A DNA stretch of 64,000 bases from Acanthosepion esculentum (Eukaryota > Mollusca > Cephalopoda > Sepiida > Sepiidae): positions 47,201,196 to 47,265,195 of the forward strand of contig OZ038508.1 in the NCBI GenBank assembly GCA_964036315.1. Direction: 5' to 3'. The notes beneath the pieces are model-generated. The model worked only from the letters and a program-made list of their open reading frames with translations, was not told the origin of the DNA and made no database searches. The position numbers and the translations under genes were made by a program. Numbering within the stretch: the stretch's first letter is position 1; every line of letters begins with the position of its first letter. Below are positions 36,475 through 47,300 of the stretch, piece by piece.

Positions 36475-36945
36475 TTATGTACATTATTTACATTATTCGG
36501 ACGATTGTCCTCATCTTTGTCGTCATATTTATTACAACGTTTCGGTCGTTGTACGCTCCGGCCTTCTTCAGGAGGTGACAATCTCGAAATGAACCCTTTA
36601 TTTCGCCAACTGGGGTAGACTGTTCTAGTTGCACGTGTCATGTTTAATGGATGTCAGTTGTCAGTTATCTCCTGTTAATTTTTTCCCTCCGAAAGTTATC
36701 CTCTGCCTTAACCGGGTATTGAACTCACACTCTTTGGGTCCTGTCACTGGATCTAACTAACGCCTCTACCCACTGTGCCATGTGACGTTGAGGAACTAGA
36801 ACTACCCCAGTGAGCGAAATAATGGATTCAGTTCGACATTCCAACCACCTGAAGAAGGCCGGAGCGTTCAACGGACGAAACGTTGTAATAAATATGGCGA
36901 CAATGATGAGGACAATAGTCAGAATAATGTAAATAATGTACTCCC
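36475..36945. mobile_element. SINE-B inverted pair
   Basis: Minus copy 36475-36785 is full length. Its tRNA head has an A-box-like TGGCACAGTGGGTAGAGG (complement of 36763-36780) and a B-box-like GAGTTCAATACC (complement near 36715-36726). The body carries CTGAAGA ... GAAAC (36532-36572). It meets a headless plus copy (36785-36945; CTGAAGA 36849-36855, GAAA 36877-36880). The two bodies are complementary over about 150 bp. Confidence 0.75.
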
Positions 36946-36984
36946 TATTCAGTCGTAATTAATTTAGAGAGATAAGCTCGCTAA

Positions 36985-37497
36985 CTTTTACAGCACGTCG
37001 AAATGCAAATATGATTCACTAAGCGTAGCTTAAATGCTGCACAAGGACAGGAAGTGCTGGTGAAGAAAATCTTAGCGTAGAAATTACTGTTACCTCTAGC
37101 CATATCAATTGTAAAAGGATGAAACCTAGCTGCCAATTGAGTACCGCACTTAAATTTGTAAAGTCGAGGTTCCAAAGATGAAAACTCATTAGAACAATTA
37201 CGGTGAAAATATTTATAGAGGCAAAGGAAAGTCTTCGTTATGAAAGTGCGAATATGACTGAAACATCAGGTCCGGACCAATAATATTGCTGATTCTTGTT
37301 TGGATTTTACCAAGAATCTCTAAATACAAAGCAGAATCACCAGACCAGATGTGACAGCAATATTCAATGCACGGAAGAATGATCGCCTTTAAATATATAA
37401 GAGAGATTCTAGCGAGTAAAAAAGTAGACCGTGCGTTTAATTCAATATAAACTTTCCCCTTCATATAAGCGGAAAACATCAATTCGAGAAGGCGCAA
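36985..37497 (-). pseudogene. LINE reverse transcriptase C-terminus
   Basis: Minus-strand YLKAIILPCIEYCCHIWSG, LYLEILGKIQTRISNIIG, then (after a break) RFHPFTIDMARGNSNFYAKI. Same family as 24.85, 27.5, 40.99 and 61.9 kb. It lacks the catalytic motifs; typical 3' truncation product. Confidence 0.8.
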
Positions 37498-38028
37498 GTA
37501 GTCACATTCTTGGAGGTTAGCATCAGCCGTGCTGATGGAAGGCAGAAAAGGATCTCTCTTTTTTATATTTGATTCACCAACTGTTGTGGGGCTCTCCCCT
37601 TGTACACAAGATGGACTCGTCTAAAGTATACTTATACTGACAGAGTTGGAGTCAGGGTGAGAGATACGTTGAGACAAGGCTGAGATACGTAGAGTCCAGA
37701 GAGAGAGAGAGAGAGAGAGAGAGATAATTACGGATTCACTTACAGAGACTTGTACATATACTTTCTACTAACCCGCATTCCTGGACTACTAATCTTCATT
37801 TCAAGTTTGTATTCTTACGTTCAATACACTTATTTTCCTATTTCAATTACTGGCGTTGTTATTTATTTATTGTTATTTGTTATTTACTTTGGTTTGAGGT
37901 GTGCGTTTGTAAACAGTGACTATTTAAGCTAATATTGCACGACTCTTCGGCAGAATTGAGTCACTGTCAGTCACTGTGTGTTTATCTAAATCTAAAAATA
38001 AACACGCTAAAATTCACCTTCATCCGAC

Positions 38029-38079
38029 GGCTTACTGGTAGAAGTTCCGACTGACGCAAATTCAGTCGGGTTTCGATCC
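38029..38079 (+). promoter_or_regulatory. tRNA-like internal pol III promoter
   Basis: A-box-like GGCTTACTGGTAGAAG (38029-38044) and B-box-like GGTTTCGATCC (38069-38079), 23 nt before the hammerhead. The repeat at 38552-38602 has the same boxes. Spacing is compatible with a type 2 RNA polymerase III promoter. Confidence 0.55.
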
Positions 38080-38101
38080 TAGCTAGAGGCAACCGGACGT
38101 C

Positions 38102-38150
38102 TAGTCACACTGATGAGCTGTGAAACAGCGAAACAGACTGTCTGTGGCTG
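38102..38150 (+). ncRNA. Type I hammerhead ribozyme, copy 1
   Basis: All conserved parts are present. Stem I is TAGTCACA (38102-38109) with TGTGGCTG (38143-38150), 8 pairs including two G-U. Core CTGATGA 38110-38116. Stem II GCTG (38117-38120) with CAGC (38126-38129) around TGAAA. GAAA 38130-38133. Minimal stem III CA/TG around GAC. GTC at 38140-38142, with predicted cleavage after 38142. The invariant G10.1-C11.1 pair is present. Such short stem III hammerheads are typical of Penelope-like elements and retrozymes. No lost core base was seen, so I expect self-cleavage in vitro. Confidence 0.85.
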
Positions 38151-38153
38151 ACG

Positions 38154-38224
<71 letters not shown>

Positions 38225-38624
38225 AGAGAGAGAGTGAGAGAGTGAGATAATTACGGCTTCACTTACAATGACTTGTACATATACTTTCTACTAACCCGCA
38301 TTCCTGGACTACTAATCTTCATTTCAAGTTTGTATTCTTACGTTCAATACACTTATTTTCCTATTTCAATTACTGGCGTTGTTATTTATTTATTGTTATT
38401 TGTTATTTACTTTGGTTTGAGGTGTGTGTTTGTAAACAGTGACTATTTAAGCTAATATTGCACGACTCTTCGGCAGAATTGAGTCACTGTCAGTCACTGT
38501 GTGTTTATCTAAATCTAAAAATAAACACGCTAAAATTCACCTTCATCCGACGGCTTACTGGTAGAAGTTCCGACTGACGCAAATTCAGTCGGGTTTCGAT
38601 CCTAGCTAGAGGCAACCGGACGTC

Positions 38625-38673
38625 TAGTCACACTGATGAGCTGTGAAACAGCGAAACAGTCTGTCTGTGGATG
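38625..38673 (+). ncRNA. Type I hammerhead ribozyme, copy 2
   Basis: Same architecture as copy 1. CTGATGA 38633-38639, stem II 38640-38643/38649-38652, GAAA 38653-38656, stem III CA/TG around GTC, cleavage triplet GTC 38663-38665. Stem I has one mismatch (G38627 against A38671). The predicted cleavage sites of the two copies are 523 nt apart, so a read-through transcript would release a monomer. Confidence 0.85.
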
Positions 38674-38676
38674 ACG

Positions 38677-38731
<55 letters not shown>

Positions 38732-38940
38732 AGAGAGAGAGTGAGAGAGTGAGATAATTACGGCTTCACTTACAATGACTTGTACATATACTTTCTACTA
38801 ACCCGCATTCCTGGACTACTAATCTTCATTTCAAGTTTGTATTCTTACGTTCAATACACTTATTTTCCTATTTAAATTACTGGCGTTGCTATTTATTTGT
38901 GCAGGATTCCATCCCCGTAATCCACAACACCAATGAATAG

Positions 38941-39002
38941 GGGACATAACATGTACTACGGACATAACATGTAAAAGTGGACTAAGGACATAACATGTAA
39001 AG
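38941..39002. repeat. Three-copy minisatellite GGACATAACATGTA
   Basis: Three direct copies of a 14-bp motif, irregularly spaced, just past the truncated third unit. Confidence 0.75.
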
Positions 39003-39059
39003 TTATGAGTAAAGTGGAAGTCTCAAAGAAAATAAACTGCAAAGTGATTTCAGGGATGA

Positions 39060-39130
39060 GGATTTATCAATATTTACACTATTGATATTCGGACTATTGT
39101 CTTCATATTTGTTGTTTGTTTTTTCTTCCC
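39060..39130 (-). mobile_element. SINE-B tail fragment
   Basis: ACTATTGATATTCGGACTATTG then CTTCATATTTGTTG and CCTGGCCTTCCTCG match the minus-strand tail of SINE-B, strongly decayed. Confidence 0.4.
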
Positions 39131-39285
39131 TGGCCTTCCTCGTGTGTATATCAATCTTCTTCGCTGTTGTGTCGTAAATAGAAAAGGTTGACACTCATAT
39201 AGAAAATAAGAAGTTTATTCCGAATAATAATATAGTACACGTTTGGGAACACAGACTAATGTAATAATGCTTAACTCCTCAGTGT

Positions 39286-39482
39286 TTACTCGAAAACTTC
39301 CCACAACGCGATATGTAGCACAAGGCCGATTTTTAAAGTAGGGCTTTCCGAGCGCTTACGCTCGGGCCAAAATTCCCCGTAGACCCTGCATACAGAGGGT
39401 CGGTCGCTGTCTACCTCCCCAGACAAGACTCCTCTCTTCGGCATAGCCTCATCTGGGTTCCTCTCCGCCCGAACGCAGATAG
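39286..39482 (-). mobile_element. Dispersed single copy of the GC-rich array unit
   Basis: Read on the minus strand it follows the array unit from the third hairpin to the end: GGAGAGGAAC, the central stem (39418-39430 with 39445-39457), GACCCT/AGGGTC (39382-39401), CCGAGCG/CGCTCGG (39348-39365) and CGGCCTTGTGCTACAT. Sequence identity is modest but paired positions change together, for example T-A to C-G and G-C to A-U in the long stem. It supports a structured RNA element that exists outside the array. Confidence 0.8.
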
Positions 39483-39835
39483 TCGACAAGCAGAGAATCG
39501 ACAAGCAGCGTCTTGTGGGGGTGTTCAGCTACTCTACAACAGTAACCTATAGAGAATTCTCTAATTGTTGAAACTTGACTAATGCATGGAATAATAATGC
39601 AACACAAAATGTACTTAGAACAAAATGTATTGAAACAAGAAAGTGTACACAATATTTACATATAGTCTTTTGTATATTCCTGGGAAGACCGTTCCTGGAG
39701 AATATGTTGACTAAGTCGCAGTCGGGCCGAGTCTCTAGTTGAATCTCTTGATTCGCCTCTCCTGTCTTCCCGGTACCAACCATATTTATATAGTCGGTAC
39801 TCCACTATGCAAATTAGGTGGATCCTACCACAACA
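39483..39835 (-). promoter_or_regulatory. Possible LTR- or promoter-like leader of the dispersed element
   Basis: Upstream on the minus strand lie TATATAAATATGG (complement near 39781-39793), an octamer-like ATTTGCAT (39806-39813 region) and a TGTTG start at 39835. As at 21.4 kb, a TATA box precedes the GC-rich unit, here about 300 bp away. I could not define the partner LTR or a primer-binding site. Confidence 0.3.
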
Positions 39836-39839
39836 CTAA

Positions 39840-39985
39840 TTGAAACCTTTATTTCATATAAGGGTATTTCATATACGGGGGTAGACTGTACTCGTTCCAC
39901 TGCCCATACATTCTGAGGAAGGCGGAAACTTCGTGATAAAAAAAGATAAGGATAATAGTCCGAATCTTAATAGTGCAAATAAAGT
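39840..39985 (+). mobile_element. SINE-B body fragment
   Basis: Decayed plus-strand copy: GGGGTAGACTGTACTCGTTC, then CTGAGGAAGGCGGAAAC and GATAATAGTCCGAAT. The hammerhead-like core is destroyed. Confidence 0.5.
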
Positions 39986-40143
39986 AGCTTATACTTAAAG
40001 ACGATGTCACACAAGGATAGTGAAATATGTATTCTACAAATAAGACTAGACTTAACCCTGAACTGCTATTTAATAGCTAGTCACTTTTATGAGAATAAAT
40101 GCTTAAAGGTTTAGTCATAGATGAGGAAAAGACTTTAAGTAAC

Positions 40144-40382
40144 TGTTATGGGTCATTACCTATAACTACAGAATGAACACTTCCTAACACTATGTATACT
40201 ACGCCTCTCATGAGAGAGAGAGAGAGACGAATCGAGTCGAGCCGATATTAGTTCACTCTAAACCAGACACAGTCATACTAACACCTTCCACATCTTGTAT
40301 TGTTATTCCGTGTAATATATCTTCGTTATTTCTACTCCTGTGTTCGTGTTGTTCTTCCTTGCTCCTAACCTGGACCATAACA
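40144..40382 (+). mobile_element. Solo LTR (LTR-1 family)
   Basis: TGTTATGGGTCATTACC to GGACCATAACA, 239 bp, colinear with 26140 (opposite strand) and 60611-60839. Flanks GTAAC/GAAAC make a near-perfect 5-bp duplication. No primer-binding site or internal sequence follows. Confidence 0.85.
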
Positions 40383-40984
40383 GAAACCCAGCTGTAGACT
40401 TACTCTGTGCATATTGAGGTAAATTATAAACCGAACCTAAGAGCAACGATGACGTTTTACGGAGAAAAATCATATTTAAAATAAGAGACAATTGAAATTG
40501 CTTGGACACACGCTCACCCTCCACTGTTAGGTTACCAGAGATATCAGGGCTCTGATGGATGCGGAACGCCTTTCGTATTTCGAGTGTGTATTTCGTATTT
40601 ATTGATATGTGTTTGAATCAGTTTGAGTGCGTCGTTGGACGAATGATTGTTTAAAATTATTTAAGATCCGCATTAATTCAGTCCAGTCAACTGATGTTTT
40701 CTTCAGAATTAAGAATTGTGTGAGTTTATGGGTGGTTAATACTAACGCTATTCTGTTTAGTTTCTTGTATACCATACACTGTAATTACACACTAGATTTA
40801 GATTTTAAATGGTTTCTTTTATCCCCCACCCCCTACAGACAAAATTGTATATATGAGGACTATTTGGGACTTCATAGGGATTCTGGGGTATTTTAGTGGG
40901 TGTTGTAAGAATGGTAATTGCTTGTGACTGCGGCTAGCTACTTGTGCCACACATCTGTATTTCACAGAATAAATATTGCACTCC
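40383..40984. other. No feature seen
   Basis: Unassigned sequence after the solo LTR. Confidence 0.5.
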
Positions 40985-41165
40985 TCCTTCGTACCTCCAC
41001 CGTGTGAATTTAAGCGTGCTACTAAATTGCCAAGGAGGTCTTGTCGTTTTACTGCTGAAATACCTGGATGTAAGCGCAAGTTCTATTCTGATGGCTCCTT
41101 TTTCGATGTTGATCTCTTTTCCGATTGCTTTCTTACAAGCCACCGACAATCTTCAAATAAATAAA
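40985..41165 (+). pseudogene. LINE 3' coding fragment
   Basis: CEFKRATKLPRRSCRFTAEI followed by PGCKRKFYSDGSFF matches the conserved C-terminal tail (TRLADRSHPFTVDI-type) of the LINE at 27.8 and 37.1 kb. Only this tail remains. Confidence 0.65.
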
Positions 41166-41339
41166 TGCTTCGTCAATCACCGTATACAGTCTCAAAGAAT
41201 TATAGTTCTGTTATTGTCCTTTCTCGTTACTGAAGTCTTCTAAGTTTTTCTCTAATTCCAGCAACTTTTTGCATCTTAGAGGCTTTATCACCTCACTTGG
41301 CGTGAAATGATTAAAAAAAAAAAACTGAAAAAAAAAACT

Positions 41340-41409
41340 TCTTTTCTTTCTTCTTTTGTCCGTGCCTCTTCGTTGCTTTTTCTTCTTACTTTTATATATT
41401 CTTGAATTT

Positions 41410-41464
<55 letters not shown>

Positions 41465-41512
41465 CACTCTGTACCGATTTATCTATCCATCTATCTTTCT
41501 GCCTTTTCATAC

Positions 41513-41572
<60 letters not shown>

Positions 41573-41715
41573 TTCAGTCTGTTCATATCTATCATTGTTC
41601 ATATCTATCTCAGTCTGTTCATATGAGTCTTAGTCTGTTCATATCTATCTACCTAGCTAGCTAGCTAGTTCGGGTTGTACCTATTTATTTATCGATCTAT
41701 CTTTCTCTCCGTTCA

Positions 41716-41752
<37 letters not shown>

Positions 41753-41797
41753 CAGTCTGTACCTATTTATCTATCCATCTGTCTTTCTCTCTGTTCA

Positions 41798-41839
<42 letters not shown>

Positions 41840-41915
41840 GCTATCTATATCAGTCTGTTCTTATCTGTCATTCTATTTGTTCATATCGATCTATCTATCT
41901 ATCTATCTTACTTTT
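41340..41915. repeat. (TATC)n array, left arm of an inverted duplication
   Basis: Many TATC tetranucleotide blocks separated by TCAGTCTGTTCATA-like spacers. The flank TTATATATTCTTGAATTTTC (near 41393) recurs inverted near 43895. Long open frames of Tyr-Leu-Ser-Ile are repeat artefacts. Confidence 0.9.
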
Positions 41916-43164
41916 TCTTTGTTTGTTAGTTCTTATTTTCCACATTTGCTTCGTTCTTTCTTCAATTCTTTCTGCTATTTCCTTCTTCTTTCGACTTTCT
42001 TCATTTTGACGCTGTTTTCAAATTGTTTTCAGTCTCTCTGACATTATTTCTTTAATTTTTGATATTTTTCTGCTGTCGATCATTCTGTCTTTATTTATTT
42101 ATTTTTTGCTTGTTTATTTTCATTCTTCCTTTCATTAACTCTTTTTTTTTAGTCGCGTAGTTCTTTTGTTTAATACTTCGTTCTTCCAATTCTCAAGAAA
42201 AGGAACCACTTTGAATTTTTGCCAAACGTATCTTCGATCAGTGTCAACATTCCCTCCTTTCTCTTCGGCCATATAAATCGAATGCATTTACAGCAGGAAC
42301 AACAACAGCAACAACAAAGACCAAAACACTAGCAAGTAAAACCACCGTCCCTCGCGTTCGCCATTGCTATCGCTGGCCAAAAGTGCTGAGTCATGGTCTG
42401 ACATCTTGCCAAGTCGCGGAGCAGAATGGAGAAGAAACGGCGGCATGGTTTAAATGCCGTTGCCCAGAAATGAACTCCGATCATTTCAATTCGCTACGAA
42501 ACGGTGTGTTTACTCATCTTCCATTATTTCCATTGTTTGTTTGTTACTTTTTTTCCTTCTTTTAAAGATGTAGTAAAGGCCAATATCCAGTTGAACTTTC
42601 GTTCAAGCCTTCCCCATCCCGACCAGCATGTTCGCCATTTTTTTCTTTAAACATCGTCCATTATCAATGTCAGTCTTAGCAAACCCAAAGGCCCCATTAT
42701 ATTTATTGACACATCTTTACACGAATATTGGTTCTTTTTGGGGGGTTTTATTTCTTAAAGTCTTATTTTTGATTTCCTTTTTTTTTCATTTCAAATATAT
42801 TTTTGTTTCAGCATCGCAAGGTCTATTACTTTTCTCGAAAATTTCATGAGGTAATTCACTTTAACTTCGTACTTAAACATCTACATACACATCCGACTTC
42901 GATGCAAACTGCTATGTGGCGAAGGTTATTTTAGATTCATTAACAGTGCCAGGAATTCAGTCGATATAAAATCAGGAGACCGAAATTTGGTCTTTACGGC
43001 AAGCAACTGAAATATATCTAGGGCGCATATTGAGTGAGAAGAGGGCTTGGAATATTTGACATGCACAGGACATACTGAAGGCAAGAGAGACACAAGAAAA
43101 TAGAACATGACCTGCCTAACGAGGATGGCTGGCGGAAAAAAAGATTTAGGAGAGATAACAAAAA
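41916..43164. other. No gene; spacer of the inverted duplication
   Basis: T-rich sequence with scattered unique segments. Nothing recognised. Confidence 0.5.
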
Positions 43165-43176
43165 GACAAACTTTAT

Positions 43177-43250
<74 letters not shown>

Positions 43251-43370
43251 TGAACTGATAGATAGATATGAACGGATAGATAGAAAAATAGGAACAGTGA
43301 CATAGATAGATAAATAGATAGATAGATAGATAGATAGACAAATAGGAACAGCCTGACAAAGATAGCAGTT

Positions 43371-43419
<49 letters not shown>

Positions 43420-43446
43420 AAAAGAGGAACAGTGACATAGATAGAT

Positions 43447-43483
<37 letters not shown>

Positions 43484-43489
43484 TGAACT

Positions 43490-43531
<42 letters not shown>

Positions 43532-43649
43532 AAAATAGAAAAATAGGAACAGTAACATAGGCAGATAGATAGATAGATAGATATGAACTGATAGATAGAT
43601 AGAAAAATAGGAGCAGTGACATAGATAGATAGATAGATAGATATGAACT

Positions 43650-43687
<38 letters not shown>

Positions 43688-43704
43688 AAAAGAGGAACAG
43701 TGAC

Positions 43705-43745
<41 letters not shown>

Positions 43746-43766
43746 AAAAGAGGAACAGTAACATAG

Positions 43767-43797
<31 letters not shown>

Positions 43798-43838
43798 GAT
43801 ATGAACTGATAGATAGATAGAAAAATAGGAGCAGTGAC

Positions 43839-43873
<35 letters not shown>

Positions 43874-43990
43874 TGAACTGATAGATAGATAGAAAATTCA
43901 AGAATATATAAAAAGCAAGGAGAAAAAGCCAAGAACAAGCCCAGACAACTGAAGAAACAAAAGAAGAAAGAGATTCTTTAGGCTATCTTT
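43165..43990. repeat. (GATA)n array, right arm of the inverted duplication
   Basis: Higher-order pattern: GATA blocks alternate with ATATGAACTGATAG and GAAAAATAGGAACAGTGACA spacers, repeated about eight times. Complementary in kind to the left arm, with shared outer flank extending through TTTTTCTCCTTGC-like sequence. Confidence 0.9.
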
Positions 43991-45534
43991 TCTTATTTTT
44001 TTTTCAACGGACGTGTGAATGGGAGAGCGAAACTTTGAGTCCCGACCTAACCAGCTTTTGTAAATGGATGGTAGAACAAGGCCTGGAAATCATCATAAGG
44101 GGACAAATATTGCTATGCGATATAAAAGGAGAGGAAGGGGTGAAGAACCGCAATCACCCACGTCCAGAAGGGACACGGTACATAGAAGAAAAATGTATAT
44201 CCATTTTGAATGTGCACCGTGATCTTCCATTTATTTTGTCTCTGTCATGTTCAGGATAAAATTTCAAATATCACTCTTACCATTCACACAATTATCGCCT
44301 TCATTAACCTTTTAGGTTGGGTGGCACATGGGCTTTGTATTAGGTGAAAGAAATAAAAAAGGGAGTGTATACTCAGCTGCGTTTGTGTGCCAGGTATTGT
44401 AATTTTAAGCATTCTCCCAATAATTAGAAGATGATAGCAAAACAATACCTATCTATTCATTTCTAACCATTTAGCTTTGTTCTATGACGAAAGTAAAGAG
44501 CCACTCAGAATAGAGTATTAATTAATGAAGTTGCTGAGAGTTAGAGTTCCCGAAGATAAGGCTGTAGCTTTCGTGAGATCATCCTCTTGGGAGTCATCTC
44601 CCAAAAAGTAACACGTCTTGGGTAGAAACTGTGCGAATGGAACGTTGAATATAAAGGGAATAAGAATATCAATGGTTCCACGTTGTGTATGTGCCAGGGT
44701 AGATCTTAGTTGTAAAGGTCTGAACTGGTGCTCCTATGCAATGTAGCTCATCAGATCATTTCCCATGTGTTGTAGAGTAACTAGCACCCCTTCAGCACTC
44801 TACCAGATGGCCTGGCTATAGTCTACGATTAAGGACTTCAACAGCTGATTAATAAGTTGATTAGTAAATTGATACGAATCTGATTAATATTCGGACTGAT
44901 CTTACTTCGTTTGGTTATACAACATTGATGCTGCTCTATTCCTTATAAATGTTCTTGTTAATTGTTTTGTAACTTATTTTTCTGTATTTTTTGTATGTAT
45001 CCGTTAGCATCGGTTACTGCTGCTGAATAAATATATCAAACACTCATTCTTCTCTTTGTATCATTCGCCTTGACGATACAACACCAGGGAAATAGAAATA
45101 GAAAATGAATAGGCGTGCGACATTTCGTCTTTGATAAAGGAGTTGTAGGGTGGAAGGCAATACTTCATCGACAGGCTACGTAGCTGAGAAGTAAGGATAC
45201 GGTAACTCTAGCATATATATGTAAGCAATTATCTATTTTTGGTCCGATCTGCATCTTGTAAATACAGATCATGGTAGGGACGGTACAACGAACATCTGTC
45301 AAGCATCTTTAAGATTGAATGATTTGTTTTCTATGACTTACCAACCCTTGGCAGGTTATTTAAAGCCAGAAAATATTTTTAGATTGTAAGAATTATTTTT
45401 AGTGATGCAAGTCTTATTAATTAATCCATAGCTAGGGAGAAGAAGAGATGGCGTCATAACTAATAAGACTTTGGTTCAGTGTGTTTTGTTTTACGGCATA
45501 TCAACCTCAATGGGTTATTTAATGCCGTCAAGAT
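43991..45534. other. No feature seen
   Basis: About 1.5 kb unassigned. GCTGCTGAATAAATATATCA near 45020 holds an AATAAA but no linked gene was found. Confidence 0.5.
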
Positions 45535-45720
45535 TTTTATTGCTGGTAATATATTTATTCAAAAATGTACTTCTGGTAATATTTTTTCCAAAGATGTATT
45601 GCTGTTAATATTTTTCTAAAAATGTTATGCCGGTAATATTGCATTGCTGGTAATATTTTATTTCTTCAGAAATTTATTGCTGGTAGTTTTTTTTATAAAA
45701 ACCTTTTGCTGTAGTAAAAC
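45535..45720. repeat. Degenerate ~40-bp tandem repeat
   Basis: Five or six imperfect units based on ATTGCTGGTAATATTT with A/T-rich spacers. Confidence 0.7.
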
Positions 45721-46259
45721 CTATTTTTACACTTTCTTACTATTTTGACCTCAGTTTGACGAGTTAACTATTTGCCCATAGCTAGAACTCTAACAGCTGG
45801 TACCTCTCTGGGTGAGCGTAGACCTAGGAATACCAGCAATTAAGAGGTGTTTCCACGCTCCTCAAAACCAGGTATTGAACACACAACTCTTTGGTTCCTG
45901 TCACTGGTGTAATACATGTTTAATGTAGTTTGAATGTAGCAATCCGACGTAGGAAGTAATTTGTCCAATGTAACAGCACCAATGTCTCGTAGCACCTATT
46001 CAGGAATTCTTAAGGTCTTCCATATCAGAGGTTGGCAGTGGATATTTGGAAAGAATAGGAAAACGTACCTTTCCAGGTCTCCTCATCTGACAGGTTAGCA
46101 GTAGATGTTCCGAAAAAGAAAAGAAAATGGCCGCCTTTATGCACATCGGGTCGAATATTTCTAGTCTTCTGATTGGTTAATCTTCTATGGGTGTACTATA
46201 AAATGAGTCAGCTCATTTTGGTTTGCTCACTAGTACGAGAAATTAACAAATTAATCTAA
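45721..46259. other. Mostly unassigned; SINE-B head scrap
   Basis: 45868-45910 is a minus-strand tRNA-like head (AACCAGGTATTGAACACACA, CTCTTTGGTTCCTGTCACTG) related to SINE-B; a CCCATAGCTAG near 45776 resembles SINE-D. Both are partial. Confidence 0.45.
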
Positions 46260-46500
46260 CTAGAATTATCCAACGCCTTTATTCACTGTGCCACGAGTCC
46301 TTAACAGGAGATAACTGACAACTGACATCCATCAGACAAGAAACATGGAACTAGAACAGTCTACTCCAACGAGCGAAATAAAGGGTTCAGTTCGACATTC
46401 CAATCACCTGAAGATGGCCGGAGCGTACAACGGGCGAAACGTTGTGATAAATATGGCAACAAAGATGAGGACAATAGTCCGAATAATGTAAATAGTATTC
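46260..46500 (+). mobile_element. SINE-B copy
   Basis: Plus-strand body. CTGAAGA 46408-46414, GAAAC 46436-46440 followed by GTG, not a cleavable triplet. Then GACAATAGTCCGAATAATGT. The tRNA head is reduced to CACTGTGCCAC-like traces. Confidence 0.65.
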
Positions 46501-47016
46501 TGTTTTTTTTTTTGTCTTTTTAACTATCTGATGTAGAGCAAAGATCGTGTCAAAACGACTTAGCAATTTTGATAATTTAAAGTTTTCAAACTGTTAACTT
46601 TGAAGGGGATATCACGCACTGGCCCCTTCTGGGGTTTTGACTTCCACACATCAACTCGTGAAATGTAAAGGAATGTCCAGTAAAGCCTGCCAACTTCATT
46701 TCGTATATGGAACGGTGAAAATCATATTTCTCGCTTTGTGTATTGATTAGCGATGTGTAGAACCTGAAGGTGGATGAGATAGGTTATGGCCGCAAAAATC
46801 GATTTATGATGAACTGCGTTTGTCTTCAGGTGATGGAGACACCTACCTCTATGCTTGCCTTGACAATCTGCTTACAACATGGTATTTTTTTTTTATTTTC
46901 ATATGAACGCCAGCCGATGAATATAAAAAAATAGATAATTAAATAAAACAGCTACAAAGTAGAATTTCACGTTCACTTTCTCTCATCGACGAATTCTATT
47001 TCTCCCACCTGTAACA

Positions 47017-47018
<2 letters not shown>
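46501..47018. other. No feature seen
   Basis: Unassigned sequence. Confidence 0.5.
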
Positions 47019-47081
<63 letters not shown>

Positions 47082-47300
47082 CATATATATAATTAGAAGT
47101 AATTGTCCACATGTGCTTCTTATAGTATGTGAAATACATAGGTTTGTTAATAAAATAAGGATAAACGAAAGGGTACCAATGTGGTCAGTACGAAATATAT
47201 TTATTAAATATTAATTATTAACCGCAAGACATTCATCAATTAAGGTGTTATTCCAACATTTAGGGCACGCCTGTGACCTTCATCAGCGGTGCGAGAAATA
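47019..47300 (-). other. (TA)n plus CTGATGA-type repeat
   Basis: TA run 47019-47078. On the minus strand a CTGATGA near 47283 is followed by GGTCACAGGCGTGCCC and TGGAATAA, echoing the degenerate repeat at 10.8 kb, and the unit again ends in TA about 200 nt downstream. The GAAAC box is absent. Confidence 0.35.

Larger units (their letters stand above)
37721..38896 (+). repeat. Tandem 523-bp repeat with hammerheads (retrozyme-like)
   Basis: Units: 37721-38243 (523 bp), 38244-38750 (507 bp, shorter TA run), 38751-38896 (truncated). They are nearly identical. Each full unit has a unique ~300-bp body, a tRNA-like A/B-box block, a canonical hammerhead and (TA)n followed by a GA-rich stretch. Known metazoan retrozymes and schistosome Sm-alpha repeats combine hammerheads with tandem or pol III-type organisation. 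I infer the same kind of system. A 60-codon open frame (37750, repeated at 38273) lies in the body; its hydrophobic peptide is probably fortuitous. Confidence 0.85.

Noticed and set aside
37750..38455. Duplicated 60-codon hydrophobic peptide gene (37750 and 38273)
   Set aside because: It is duplicated only because the whole 523-bp unit is; no start context, similarity or codon-level conservation can be judged from two almost identical copies.
42926..43901. Open frames of up to 304 codons rich in Tyr, Leu, Ser and Ile
   Set aside because: They are translations of the GATA/TATC tetranucleotide repeat in three frames.
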